Source: Turnera subulata (lineage: Eukaryota; Streptophyta; Magnoliopsida; Malpighiales; Passifloraceae). From it: DNA of 64,000 nt. Below are positions 1 to 10,902 of the stretch, piece by piece. The notes beneath the pieces are model-generated. The model was not told where the DNA came from, made no database searches, and saw nothing but the letters and a program-made list of their open reading frames with translations. The stretch spans positions 147,592-211,591 of the forward strand of contig JAKUCV010001307.1 of the NCBI GenBank assembly GCA_028386065.3. Direction: 5' to 3'. The translations under genes and the position numbers were made by a program. Position 1 is the first letter of the stretch. Each line of letters opens with the position of its first letter.

Positions 1-2152
1 CTTATTTTAATGATTAAGCCACTTGTGGGTACACATCCTTGATTATGTTATAAGACTATATGTCTAGATAATACCGGTATATTTCTTCAATGGATAATTT
101 ATATCATTGGCAATAAACCCAACAGATGTGGGTGAATATCTCCAATTGATTGCAGGACCATTGCTAATGAAATATTACTGTTTGAGAAAATGAAATTTTA
201 CATGCAGCATCACTTGTGTGCATCAAGCCAACAAGTTATCATAAAATCTCCCCATTTTATTGGTTCATGGTCACGAACCCATCTTTGGACCATTGATTGA
301 ACAGTATATGTACCTAATGCTCCACCACAGCATAGTAAAGTGGGTCCTTACAGAAGAATGGGAATATATGTTGAGTATGTTGGGTATATCGATTATTAAT
401 TAGATGAAAGAGTTTACCCAACATAAGGGGGAGGAAATAAGCAGCTGGATCAAGAGTTTATTGAAATACATATCAATATCTAGTTTTGATCCTCAAACAA
501 ATTAGTGTGAACCCGAAGTTCAAAAGATGATTTATTTTGCAGGAAAATTGATATACAATTTCCAAACATATAAAGTGACCAAATCTTATATACCAGCTGC
601 AAATGCTCCTGTTTAAATTAATGTTCCAGAAGAACAAGTATAGTATGCAAATGAATCTAAAGTACGCAAGGCGTAGAATATACTCGGTTCCAAAAGAAAA
701 CAAAATTCTCGATAGAGAGAATGGAGCAAAAGAGATAAGATGGCCCCAGTTAGAAAAGATGACCTCCAGTAGAGATTTATATTAAATGTCCTCCAGAAGA
801 GATTTTTCTGACACAATTGATAAAGTTCCAGAAGTAACACAGGTACCTGAAATAAATGAAAATAATGAGATCTCGATTAATTATTCAGTGTCAGGAATAA
901 GATGGAACCGACGTGAAATAACCGTCGACGGAATATTTATTTTTTATGTAGCGCTAAATATTATGAAAGAAAATGAGGATCATGAACCTACTGATGATAG
1001 TAGGCGCATAATGATTGGCCAAAATAGAGAAGCGTGATTAAGGCTGTGTTGGACTCGCTAGTGAAGCGAGAACTTTTTCGGACCTGTAGTCCGTACACCA
1101 GATGGTGTAAAAATCGGCTGGTCATAAAATGGGTAGTTGTGCCGAAAATGAATTAGTGAGATATAAAGTACGGTTCGTAGCACAAGTTTTCACCAAATGA
1201 CCCGATGTTAATCATGAGGAGATATACTCTCCGGTGGTGGAAGCAACTATTTTAAGCTTGATAAGTCTGGCTTTATATGAAACATTAGAGATGTATCTAA
1301 TGGATGCTCCTACAGCCTATTTTTAAGGATCCATAAGTCATGATATATGCATGAGAATCCCTGAAGGATTCAAGTTGCTTGAAGCAACTAATTCCCGGGA
1401 ATATACAAAATTAAGCTGAATTGATCTTTACATGATTTTGAGTATGCATGAATTTATTATTTCTTATGTTAATAACTCATATCTATATGTATTTTATGTT
1501 TAATTGGAACTCCTGAAGAAGTCTCCAAATGCTATATTTCAAGAAAGGATTTGAGATGAAAAATCTCATAAAAAATTAGATTGGTCCTGGAGAACCCTGT
1601 CAAAGTGCAATTTATATTAACATGAAGCCTGAAGCTTTTGACTTGAGCCTATTGGCAAGATACAACTTTGCTCTTATCTTCGGGGTATAACAAATGTGGT
1701 ATTATGTTAACCCTGTAAAACCCGAAGAGAATATTGTTGGTCTTTGCAAATGCAAATTCTTTATTTAATCCACATAAAGCAAAGACAGACATCTGCTACG
1801 ACTTCACACATGATATCGCTATATCATCGGGACTACAAAAGCAAGATAGAAAGGATGGCGTTCCAACAACGAATTATGAAGATAGTGCTGCCTACATTGT
1901 CCAATTAAAGTAGTGATGTATCAAAAATGATCGGACAAATCATACGCCACCAGAAGTTGACAAGGATGATTGGCATGTGACGACATCATGATATCAAAGG
2001 AGGCCAAAATGAGGGGGAGTAGAATACACACTGCACTCTTTTTCCCTTCACCAAGTTTTTATCCCACTGGGCTTTTCTTGGTAAGATTTTTAATGAGGCA
2101 GTTTTTCCCCGAAGCGTATTCTACCCGACACACAATGACATCCAAGGGGTAG
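1..2152 (+). pseudogene. Decayed Copia gag-pol remnant (integrase to RNase H), truncated by window edge
   Basis: The stretch follows, in order and on the same strand, the pol gene of the better preserved Copia at 49699-53260. Recognisable pieces are integrase text near 130-380, the integrase-RT linker at 786-1037 (shared words VPEVTQVPEI, RWNRREITVDGIF and NEDHEP), RT near 1140-1400 and RNase H near 1840-1960. Many stops and frameshifts make it non-functional. A purine-rich tract ends at 2152, just before the LTR. It is also the inverted relative of 6232-8300. The 5' half lies outside the window. Its RT part keeps the un-inserted reading of a site where the 48-kb copy carries an extra A. Confidence 0.85.
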
Positions 2153-2362
2153 TGTTATAAAATACGTGATTTTGGTGGATGTCATTTACCTAACTTGTCT
2201 ATAAAACTATGTACTGAGATGTTTGAGAGTATTCGGAATAAAACAATGATGGGCTCTTCTTCTCCTCTCTATCTCTTCTTCTTCTTCTTCTTCCCATCTT
2301 CTTCATCTTCTTTTTCATTCATGAAAATTCTTTCCATTAAACATGTTATTTACAACATAACA
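2153..2362 (+). repeat. 3' LTR of the decayed Copia
   Basis: It begins TGTTATAAAA directly after a purine tract (AAGGGGTAG), like the 199-bp LTRs of the minus-strand Copia at 6033-12292, and contains a similar TTCTTC-rich stretch. The end is set at CATAACA (2362); TACAACA at 2357 is an alternative. The length of about 205-210 bp fits the family. The flanking duplication cannot be tested because the 5' LTR is outside the window. Confidence 0.7.
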
Positions 2363-3088
2363 GTCATAAATTTCATACTCTATTATTACCATTGACTCAT
2401 CCACTCCGTATTTAATTAGCCAGACTGATAAAATTACCTTGCTTTCTCTCTTTTTTTTTTTTGGACAAAACCTTGCTTTCTTGTTTATAGTTACTTTTGG
2501 TTTTTTATATGGGTTTTTCTATCTTGTAAGGAGCACATAATAAGTCTCTAAGAAAGAAATAAATACTCATAATTAATGAATATTTAGAGGAATAAATTTT
2601 CATAATTAATGAATATCATTCCCATAGTTCCTGAAATAAACTTTCCTTGTTATGTCTTTGATTAATTACACTATTATTCTTTGGGAAAGGATTATTTCAT
2701 AGAATGATATTCATTAGTTATGAAAAATTATTTCCTTTTCCAAGAAAAAAAAAATGACAGATGCAATCAGAAAACATCTTCAGTGCAGTAAGAATAAAGT
2801 AAGAGAATTAGCAACCACTTTCACATAGAGCAAAAATCCTCTTTGTTGCATTTATCAATACGTTCATGATACATCCAGGGAGGCTTATGTGTTATGGTGT
2901 GTCAGTGCGAATTGCGCACAAGGCCACAGCAATGCAAGATAAGAAATACAAATTATACCAGGAACATTGATGCGTCTGCAAAACCAGAGCATCATTTGGC
3001 GTCCTAGGCGTCCATATTCCAGAACCACCACTATTTTACAAAATCAGCTTAGCTATGTAAAAGCAAAAGCATCCCTCTCACCAGTTCT
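2363..3088. other. Intergenic sequence and 3' flank of the host gene
   Basis: Apart from the small MITE, nothing coding was recognised. The part next to 3088 is expected to hold the 3' UTR of the minus-strand gene. No convincing AATAAA-type poly(A) signal was seen on the minus strand. Confidence 0.5.
2589..2735. mobile_element. Small MITE-like inverted repeat
   Basis: The left arm 2589-2622 begins GGAATAAATTTTCATAA and the right arm 2702-2735 is its near-perfect inverted complement, with only a few mismatches over about 33 bp. The total of about 147 bp and the AT-rich core fit a foldback MITE near the 3' end of the host gene. No clear target-site duplication was found, so the superfamily is open. 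The left arm also partly repeats the sequence just upstream (CATAATTAATGAATAT). Confidence 0.6.
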
Positions 3089-5597
3089 TTATCCCCTCCA
3101 CCGGCTTTTCCGATAATAATCTCCATGTACCCTTGTGCTTTGGTAACTAGTTACATGCCGATGAGCACCTCCTTTCCTCCGGCAATCCTCATCCCAACCT
3201 GTCCAACCGCCACTATATTTCGTAATCTCCAAATCTTCTGCCTTCTTACGGTTATTATCCCGCTGTTTCCAGTTCCATGAATTATCCTCCCTCTCTCTCC
3301 AAACTTCATCTTCTGGAGTCCAGGAATTGCCTTTGTCACCTCTCCTTCCTCTATCTTTTAAAGTTCCAATGCCCTGGCCAACATTTCTTTCCCAAGAATT
3401 TCTTCTGCTATTCAACTGCCTTGATTCCCAGTGTCCCCAAGAACTGTCTCTCGCATTGCCCCATCCTTGGTCCTTCCCAGGGTCCTCACTCTCCCAGCTG
3501 GGCTGACAAATATTCCAGCCACTATCCCGGTCATTTTTTTGATTTGCACAATTCCCATTTTGCTTCCATCTCCAAGCGTTGTCACCGGAGCCACCCCATG
3601 CATTGTCCAGCCTTGGTTCATTTCCCAGAGGGATGCTGCTCTCCCATGGATTTTCATCCTTATGCACTATGCTGCCACATTCGTTCCAGCCTTGAAGCGG
3701 ATAGCTTCCCATTTGGTTGCTGGATTCCCAGGGATTATTAACACCACTAGGCCTTTTGTTGGACCCATTTGAATCGGCAGCTTCAAAGTCTCCCAATTTT
3801 TTCTTCTTATGCCCTACCCCATTATTGTTTTCACCCTCATCAGGTACAACCAATGCTTGTTCTAAGTCCCTGATCAATTCAGGGTCAACATCAGTATGCC
3901 AGTTTATTTCATCAACATATATATCTGGATTCGGAGGAGAACAGTCACAAGGGAGACCATTGATCTCGGCCCAATATCGCTTTTTAGCATTTCGAAACGC
4001 CTCTTCACCAGCTGAGTCATCCCAGTTGAGTATATTAGAATGACAATATGCAAACTTCTTTGCATCTACAACCTTCCGCCACGGTACTGATCCAATCATA
4101 GAACAGAACTTCTTTTCCCACAGAGGAATACCATCTTCAACATATCCTGTGGAAGGTTAGAAAAGTTAATTAAAAACCCTGCTCAAAACAACCATTCACG
4201 CCTAAGGCAATCAAAACACAGCCAAATTTACATGGGAAGTATGATGCATAAAAATAACCTTGAGACAGCTAGAGTAGCAAAATGATGAACACATTTTCTT
4301 GTACATGAACTATCTGATGTTCATAGCCCTGTGAGCGAATTGCATAAGGAACGAACACAAAAACTTAATTTTCAATTTCTGCCCTATGTTTTATCTATAC
4401 CTTAAAAGAGTGATCCAAACACACCACAGCCCAAAGTGAGGAATGGGGTTGAATACATTTAACTCGTAACAACGTTATCGCATTAGAATTTCCAGAACTT
4501 AAAGTCTGTAATGAGGAAAAGGAAATTAAGCTCAAATTGAAAATCTGCAAGTAAGACAGATTGAGCCAACTTGTATAGCTCCCTTTATAGGAAAGTAATA
4601 CTAACAGATGGTTCAGCAGGGCAATTCTCAAATCTGTAACTTGAGGGGGTGACTTCAATATCTTTCTTAGCAGATTATTCCTTAACTTGATTTGGTACTA
4701 GGTTGTTTCAAAGTATGCATGTGCACAGATGCGTTATGTCTCCACAACAAGCCCATAAAAGTTACTGTTCTTGCTATATTGATATGCATCTTTTGCACTA
4801 TAGTTGTCTGCGAAAGAAATAATTAGTTCATCTTTTTTGGCCTGCTAACCCTTCGTGTATATTGATAATCTAGGCAAAAGGACTTGCACAACAGGAACAA
4901 CTAAAAATAGAATGCAATGCAACAGTATATTTCCTAAACATTGGCAACGACAGCTATGAAACTGATGAATGTGTCCTCAAAAGAGCATCAGACGGATCAG
5001 GCAACCTAAAGACCACCAAAGACTTCAACCAACAAACTTGCACTTGCAGGTAAAGAAAATAAGAGAATGGCAACGAAATTGAGGCTTACTCCTATCCTTA
5101 TGAAACCCACTCGAATTTTTAAGTAATACAACCGAAATTCATGCTCATACGGTAATACTTTGATAAATGCGTGTCCGTATGTAAGAAATCTATTGCTTCA
5201 CAGTTTCTAAATCTATTCAATAGCACCACATGAACCATCGAATTTAAAGGTTTCCCTAACAGGCACTCCACCATTCTCTCCACAACCAAGCAACATTACA
5301 TCGGAGTAGACCACAGTAAGAGAAACAAACAAAACAAAAGAACCTAAATTGATCAGATAAAGGAAACGCATATTTGAATCCAACCAAAAACAACATCAAG
5401 AAGAAACGCACAAACTGAGTGGCCCAAAACCCAACAAAGCCCAATTCCAAGAACAAGAATTAGAGGGTAAGGAACACAATTTCCATACCTGAATCGCAGG
5501 GAGGGTCCGGGTCCTGGTCAGGGTCATAATAAGATCTCTGGTATCTGTTGGGGTTGTGAAAGAATCGGCGGGGAGGGCGATTTCGCCAGTTGCCCAT
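3089..5597 (-). CDS. Plant protein of unknown function with Trp-rich C-terminal half (two exons)
   Basis: Exon 1 is 5597-5489 and exon 2 is 4146-3089, joined across a GT-AG intron. The phase-1 junction restores a Gly codon and gives 388 residues. The start is the ATG at 5597; the ORF that opens at 4099 is only an internal Met of exon 2. The N-terminus is Arg/Asn/Pro-rich and then acidic (YYDPDQDPDPP). Residues about 38-140 look like a conserved block (IPLWEKKFC, WRKVVDAKKF, WDDSAGEEAF, RYWAEINGLP), and a basic HKKKK near 149-153 could be a nuclear signal. Residues about 174-340 hold imperfect Trp repeats (NPWESS twice, DNAW, DSSWGHW, DNSWNW), and the tail is Arg-rich. There is no signal peptide or membrane segment. 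The block resembles an uncharacterised plant protein family, but I do not recognise a function. An RNA-associated or nuclear role is only inference from composition. Confidence 0.88.
4147..5488 (-). other. Intron of the host gene
   Basis: On the minus strand the intron begins GTATGG after exon 1 and ends TTCCACAG before GATATG of exon 2. At 1342 bp it is long for a plant intron. It is AT-rich and shows no recognisable inserted element. ORFs on either strand inside it are not supported. Confidence 0.85.
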
Positions 5598-5651
5598 GTT
5601 GCTTCACCACCAGAACAAGCGTCCCAATCGATCAAAACCCAATCTTGGTTA

Positions 5652-5659
<8 letters not shown>

Positions 5660-5682
<23 letters not shown>

Positions 5683-5742
5683 TTATTACCAAGTAGTACT
5701 TGAAAACTCTATTTACTATGGACAGAAAGTTCCTTTATATAT
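5660..5742 (-). promoter_or_regulatory. Likely core promoter and 5' UTR of the host gene
   Basis: Read on the minus strand, a TATATAAA-type box lies at 5734-5742, about 140 bp upstream of the ATG. A (TC)n tract at 5682-5660 lies between it and the start codon, as is common in plant 5' UTRs. The Copia that ends at 6033 sits about 290 bp upstream of this box. Confidence 0.55.
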
Positions 5743-6032
5743 GCGTTTGATGTTGCAGAATAGACGATGAGGAGACGCATACAGCAATGGTAAAAAAGAA
5801 AACTTTTTATAAAGACTAAACTTTTTTTTCCTTACTCACTCCTCATGGTTTTCGGATTACTGAAAACCAAGACAAAATAGAAAAAATACCTGCCAACTAG
5901 GTTTATCTTTCCCCTCCCGAAAACGGTATACTTCCTTTATTTGCAAGATAGCTGCCGTTAATAATTCTCAACCAAAGAAAAAACAAAATGAAAAAGGACT
6001 TGCTGCCGTTAATACTCTCAAAATCCAAAAGA
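5743..6032. other. Upstream flank of the host gene
   Basis: This AT-rich single-copy-looking DNA lies between the promoter and the minus-strand Copia. No gene is seen. It ends in AAAGA, the left target-site duplication of that element. Confidence 0.5.
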
Positions 6033-6231
6033 TGTTATAAATAGAGTAATTGATGCTGTGTCTTGATTTTTGGATTGATGAAGAAGATGGGGATGAGATA
6101 GGAGAAGCACAGAATTGGAAGAGAGGATGGAAGAAGAGAACCCCCAAAAACCACAATTTTCATTCATTTGTGTGTAATATATTTACATGTATTAATACAA
6201 CAGTATTCACTATTTTATATGTTTTATAATA
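6033..6231 (-). repeat. 3' LTR of minus-strand Copia
   Basis: This matches 12094-12292 over its full length with few differences. The element-sense start has decayed from TG to TA, and the end is ATAACA. The adjoining purine tract at 6232-6241 is the polypurine tract. Confidence 0.9.
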
Positions 6232-6745
6232 CTCCCCCTTGAATGCTGTTGTACTTTGAGTAGAATACGTTTTTGGAATAACTGTCTCGTTAAAAACCTT
6301 ACCAAGAAAAACTCAGTGGGATAAAAACTTGGTGAAGGGAAAAAGAGTGCAGTGCGTATTCTACTCCCCCTCATTTTGGCCTATCTTGATTTCTTGATGT
6401 CATCGCATGCCAATGATCCTCTTCTCAACTTCTGGTGATGTAGGCCTTGTTTAATCATTTTTGATACATCATTATTCCAACTGGACAATGTGGGTTGCTT
6501 TATCTTCGTAATTTGTTGTTGGAGCATCTATCTTGCCCTCTCGCCTTTTGTAGTCCCAATGATGCAACAATTTCATGTGTAAAGTAGTGGCAGATGTCCG
6601 GCAGTGCCTTTTGTGGGTCAAGTGGGGGATCGGCATCTGCAAGAACCAACTCTTCTTTCTTCAGGCTTACAGGATTAACATGACACCACATCTTTCATAC
6701 CCTGAAGATAAGAGCAAATTCATATCTTGCCAATAGGCTTAAATC

Positions 6746-6965
6746 TAAAGCTTCAGGCTTTATTTTCTTAGCAATACATATTGTACTTCAACAGGGTACT
6801 CCAGGACCAATCTAATAGCACGGTATTTGGAAGCTTCTTCGGGAGTTCCAATCACAAAACATATCCATACTCAAAAAAATTATTTAAACCATATAAAGAT
6901 CAGTTTAGTTCAATTTTGTAATTTCTCGGGAATCAGTTGCTTCAGGCAACTTAGATCCTTCAGGG

Positions 6966-6968
<3 letters not shown>
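6746..6968 (-). repeat. Short perfect hairpins in the RT remnant
   Basis: Plus-strand arms around a TTCAG loop are TAAAGC (6746-6751, partner to 6762), AGTTGC (6935-6940, partner to 6951) and GATCC (6954-6958, partner to 6968). In element sense the loop is CTGAA. The last two correspond to hairpins at 52023-52057 and 1355-1389 in other copies. Confidence 0.75.
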
Positions 6969-6996
<28 letters not shown>

Positions 6997-8608
6997 CATA
7001 ATCTTATGGATCCATGCTAATAGGCTGTAATAGCATTCATTAGATGCCTTTCTAATTCTTTTCATATAATGCCAGACTTTATCAAAATAATTGCATCCAC
7101 CACAGGGGAGTAAATCTCCTCATAATTAAAATCAGGTCGTTCGGGTAAAACCTTGTGTAACCGTGCTTTATATCTCATTTATATTTTCCGCACAAATACC
7201 CGTTTCTGCGACTAATCAATTTTATACCCTCTGGTATACGGACTACAGGTCCGAAAAATATCCCGCTTCATAAGCGAGTCTAACACAGCCTTTAATTATA
7301 TCTCTTTATTTTGGCCAATCATACAACGCCTACATTCATTAGTAGGTTCATGATCCTCATTTTTAATATTTAGCGCTATAAATTAAAATTGTATTCCGTC
7401 GACGGTTATTTCTCGTCGGTTCCATCTTATTCCTGACACTGTAATTGAGATCTCATCATGCTCATTTATTTCAGGTACCTGAGTTACTTTTGGAAATTTA
7501 TCAATTGTGTCAGAGAATCAACCTCTTCTGGAGGATTTTTAATTCAAACCTCTACTGGAGGTCTTATTTTCTCACTGGGGCCATCTTATCACTTTTGCTC
7601 CTTTTTCTCTATCGAGAATTTCTTTTCTTTTGGAACCGAGTATAATCTATAGATTCATTTGCATACTTACATTGTTCTTCAGGAACATCAATCTTAAACA
7701 GGAGCATTTGCAGCTGGTATATAGTCACACTTAATTTAAATGTGTCTGGCAATTGCATATCAATTTTTCTGCAAATGAATCATCTTTTGAACTTCAGGTT
7801 CATACTAATTTATTCGAGGATCAAAAACTAGATATTGATAAATCATTTCAATAATCTCTTGATCCAACTGCTTCTTTCCTCCCCCTTATGTTGGGTAAAC
7901 GCTAACATCAAATTAACATACCCAACATACACAACATATATTCCCAATATTCTTTAAGGACCAACAAAAACAATGCTGTGGTGGAGCATTTTTATACTAT
8001 ATAACCGATGGTCCGAAGATGGGAGATACTAAGTATGTGACCATTAATCAATTAAATGGGGAGATCTTATCATGTTGGCTTGATGCACTCAAGTGTTGCT
8101 GCATATAAAATACCAATTATCAAATAGTGATATTTCATCAATGGTCCTGCAATCAATTGTCAATATGGCCCAGATCTGTTTGGGTTTATTTCCAATGATA
8201 TACATTATCCATTGAAGAAATATACCAGCATAATCTAGACATATAGTCTAGTAACATAAGTAGGGATATGTACCCGCAAGTGGCTTAATCATTAAAACAA
8301 GTGCGTACAATGCCAACTTGCGTCATACAATAGACCATCTAGTCGATGCATCGTAAAAATTACCTAGATGGTTAACACTGCGGATTTATCAGTCCACGTT
8401 TATGTCCCTGAACTATTCTCAAACTTGCTGGTGATACTAGGCCATTCTCATCTTAGGAAGGCCGTATAATAACTTTCGCAGCAAACAAACTCATAGAAAT
8501 TCATTGAATGTAAAACTTCTAGTTTTTCAATGAATGATCCAATAAATTTCGTGCATCATTATTAACCCAGGATGGCCCATCCGGTCATGCCAAACAATAA
8601 ATCCATGA

Positions 8609-8746
8609 ACCAACTTCAAGTTGGTGCCAGCTTCAGGCTGGCTGTGTATCTAAACACTTAAAATTGCTAGCTCCAGGCTAGTGCATTCCAGCTTCTGGCT
8701 GGATATGTTAAGTTTCAATTACTCAATTGCTAGCTTCAGGCTGCAA
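8609..8746 (-). repeat. Cluster of five hairpins with loops TTCAG/TTCTG
   Basis: Five hairpins lie within 138 bp. Plus-strand arms and loops are ACCAAC with TTCAA (8609-8625), GCCAGC with TTCAG (8626-8642), CTAGC with TCCAG (8667-8681), TCCAGC with TTCTG (8687-8703), and TTGC-T-AGC with TTCAG and one bulge (8727-8746). The related copy at 50133-50163 has only two hairpins at the same place. Confidence 0.8.
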
Positions 8747-9021
8747 TACATGTGTCAATATTAGGCTTATTCCTGCCACTCATGTCGGGAAAGATCAGAA
8801 TTATTGGACAATAATTAAAGTAGTGGCAAACTTTTCCAAAAACAAAACCTCGAAGCTTGAAAAACTTTGGAGTTTACTGACAAATAATGCAAAGTTTTAA
8901 TTACCGAAAAATCTTCTGGAGTTTTTCGGAGACAGAAAAAAAAAAGGTCCACATTTGAGAAAACTGACACCTAGCTGTCTAAGCTCAGACTATAAGAAGG
9001 GGAGGCCGTTGAGACAGGAAG

Positions 9022-9744
9022 ATGCAGAAAACTCAGAAAAAAATCAACAAGACAAGAAAAATGCCTTCCCCAGCTACTGTTTTCTTTGTTGAGGGTGCCT
9101 CTCTAGGAAGAAGAAATAGGTTAGCTTATAGCATGGTAAATGAGCAGCAAGAGGAACTACCGAATGATCTGGCGAGAATTCCTCATTTAGTGTTTGTAGA
9201 TGAGCTATACTCGTCTAGGTTGTTTGTGACTCCAATGGAAGAAACTTTCTTCCTGGAGGACCAAGGCAATCTCAGGACAAATTTTTATGGCTCAGCTAAC
9301 TCTATAATGTTTTTCATATCTGCTAGGATGCAGGAATTTCAGCTAGAGCCTTCATGTCAAATTTTAAATCAAAGCAGTTATTATCAGGTTTCCATGATGG
9401 CTCGGAGCGTCCCAAGGGTGACTGGGTTACCACCTACATGGCCTAAGGTACGACTTTTATTGTGGAATTGCAGGGGTATAGCAAGAAGGTCTCAAGACTT
9501 TGTGCGTACCTTAAGGGATCTGAAGAATCAGTACAAGCCTAACATGGTACTGATTACTGAGACTTTGTGGCAAGCAGGAGAGAATCAAGGTGTGATTCCA
9601 CTACGTTTTCCTCCAACGAATCGGTTTGAGATACCTGGAGAAAACAACATGGGTGGTATGTGGTTCTCCTGGAACGACAGTGTTAGGGTCAACATTAATG
9701 GCGAGGCTCAGAGTTTCAGGGTTAATGTTGAACCCAACAGATAG
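9022..9744 (+). CDS. LINE-type endonuclease N-terminal fragment, antisense inside the Copia
   Basis: This is an uninterrupted 240-codon ORF in otherwise decayed surroundings. Residues about 142-232 look like the start of an L1-type APE endonuclease: LLLWNCRGIARR, then a spacer with LRDL, then MVLITET as the catalytic-Glu strand, then GGMWFSWND. The endonuclease is cut after about 90 residues, so the later catalytic Asp/His motifs and all of RT are missing. Residues 1-140 are not recognised. The ORF runs opposite to the host Copia. It is most likely an inserted or captured LINE piece; a captured host-gene fragment is possible. There is no sign of a poly(A) tail or TSD. Confidence 0.6.
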   Translation: MQKTQKKINKTRKMPSPATVFFVEGASLGRRNRLAYSMVNEQQEELPNDLARIPHLVFVDELYSSRLFVTPMEETFFLEDQGNLRTNFYGSANSIMFFISARMQEFQLEPSCQILNQSSYYQVSMMARSVPRVTGLPPTWPKVRLLLWNCRGIARRSQDFVRTLRDLKNQYKPNMVLITETLWQAGENQGVIPLRFPPTNRFEIPGENNMGGMWFSWNDSVRVNINGEAQSFRVNVEPNR

Positions 9745-10560
9745 ATTACTGTTTAATCATATGTATGAGAATCATTTTCTTTGAATGTTCTCCAGTTATG
9801 TATCCATTTATGCAATAATAATATGCATGTTTGCTTTGAGCATTTTCCATTTATTATCTCATTTACGCCCACAGGCACAAATAATTATACTGTCTTATTC
9901 GCTTCAGGGAATAGATCATAGTCAATTCATTGGGATTCATAATAATTCATTTTATTACTGGGGGTGTCTGTACTCTTCAAGAGTATATGCTCTTCCAGAG
10001 TGTAAAAATACGATCTTCTAGATCATATTAAAACATGCGTTCTTCAGGAACATATTCGGATTTATGCTCTTCTGGAGCGTGTTAATCTTTTTCTCATTTC
10101 GAGAAGTCATAATATGTTATATTGACATCCACACTTATATAATTCTCCCTCTGTGGATGTCAATTTTGCATTGTCTTCGAGACTAATGCTTAAGACATTA
10201 TTCTAAAATCAATTATAAAGTACTGAAAAGTAAATAAAAATAAATTGCAGTGCGTAATAATTTAAACTGAACATAAAAATAAATTTAATATGAATTGTTA
10301 AGCAAGTTTAATATCCACATTCTGGTGGTCATATAATTGCCATCTTCTGGTGGTAATAATGTTTATTTTCGATTTTTCTTTGAAGGATCTTCAGGATCTT
10401 TTGAACGGTAAGACTTCCAGCCTTCGTTGTATTTTTCTCTTCCCGAGTCTTCTGGTCTCTTACATTTAGTCTTTCAGACTATTCTCATTTAAATGCATTT
10501 TCGCATTTAATGCCCATCATAAATTTCTTCTGGAAATTTTAAGGGCCTCAAATTCAAATA
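9745..10560 (-). repeat. AT-rich interior with hairpin series
   Basis: No coding sequence was recognised. It holds a series of short inverted repeats about 25-30 bp apart. Plus-strand arms and loops: TACTC with TTCAA (9971-9985), GATC with TTCTA (10012-10024), GTTC with TTCAG (10039-10051), GCTC with TTCTG (10066-10078), TTCTC with ATTTC (10091-10105), GATC with TTCAG (10386-10398), TAGTC with TTTCA (10467-10481) and AAATTTC with TTCTG (10521-10539). Confidence 0.65.
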
Positions 10561-10880
10561 ACATAATTGAATATATAAATGCTTAATTAAAATAAATAAG
10601 CAAGGGGCCTTATATTAATTACCCCAAGTAAAATAAATGGCAGAAAATTAAAATAATGGGCCTAGTACGAGCCCATAAGTAAAATTAAAGACGAGAAAAT
10701 TAAATACAATGGGCCCTATTATAGCCCAATTAAAAATAAATAGCTGGAAATTAAATGCAATGGGCCTGTTATTAAGTAGCCCAATAAGAATTTAAAAAAA
10801 TAGGCGGCTTAGCCGGCCATTAAATGAATAATGGACCCTTTTAATAGCCCAGTCGGAATTTAAATAAAAACAGAAAATAT
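10560..10880 (-). repeat. Degenerate array of TGGGCC...GCCCA inverted repeats
   Basis: About six units roughly 50-70 bp apart each carry a TGGGCC-like word followed 8-15 bp later by its complement (for example around 10658-10676, 10711-10730 and 10760-10783), separated by AT-rich spacers such as AAAATTAAA. Similar words occur at 28324-28415 inside a Gypsy solo LTR. Confidence 0.55.
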
Positions 10881-10882
10881 GC

Positions 10883-10902
10883 TTACTCGATAAATCTTTC
10901 AG
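10883..10902 (-). repeat. Conserved leader motif
   Basis: In element sense this reads CTGAAAGATTTATCGAGTAA, identical to a motif at 48335-48354 in the leader of the other Copia, where a second copy with one change lies at 48398-48417. It is the clearest leader homology between the two elements. Confidence 0.7.

Larger units (their letters stand above)
6242..8870 (-). pseudogene. Decayed Copia pol (integrase, RT, RNase H)
   Basis: On the minus strand this follows 1-2150 and 49699-53260. The integrase core lies near 7900-8560, the linker with the RWNRRE block near 7370-7450, RT near 6830-7300 and RNase H-proximal sequence near 6450-6800. Stops and indels occur throughout, and RT is partly deleted. 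An AT dinucleotide run lies at about 6968-6996. Several perfect short hairpins are embedded and are listed separately. Confidence 0.75.

Noticed and set aside
3277..4043. Plus-strand ORFs opposite the host gene
   Set aside because: Shadows of exon 2; the minus-strand frame has the conserved block and splice context.
5256..5692. Minus-strand ORFs over the intron and exon 1 of the host gene
   Set aside because: They read in frames other than the spliced gene and into the intron; the exon 1 frame ending at the GT donor joins cleanly to exon 2.
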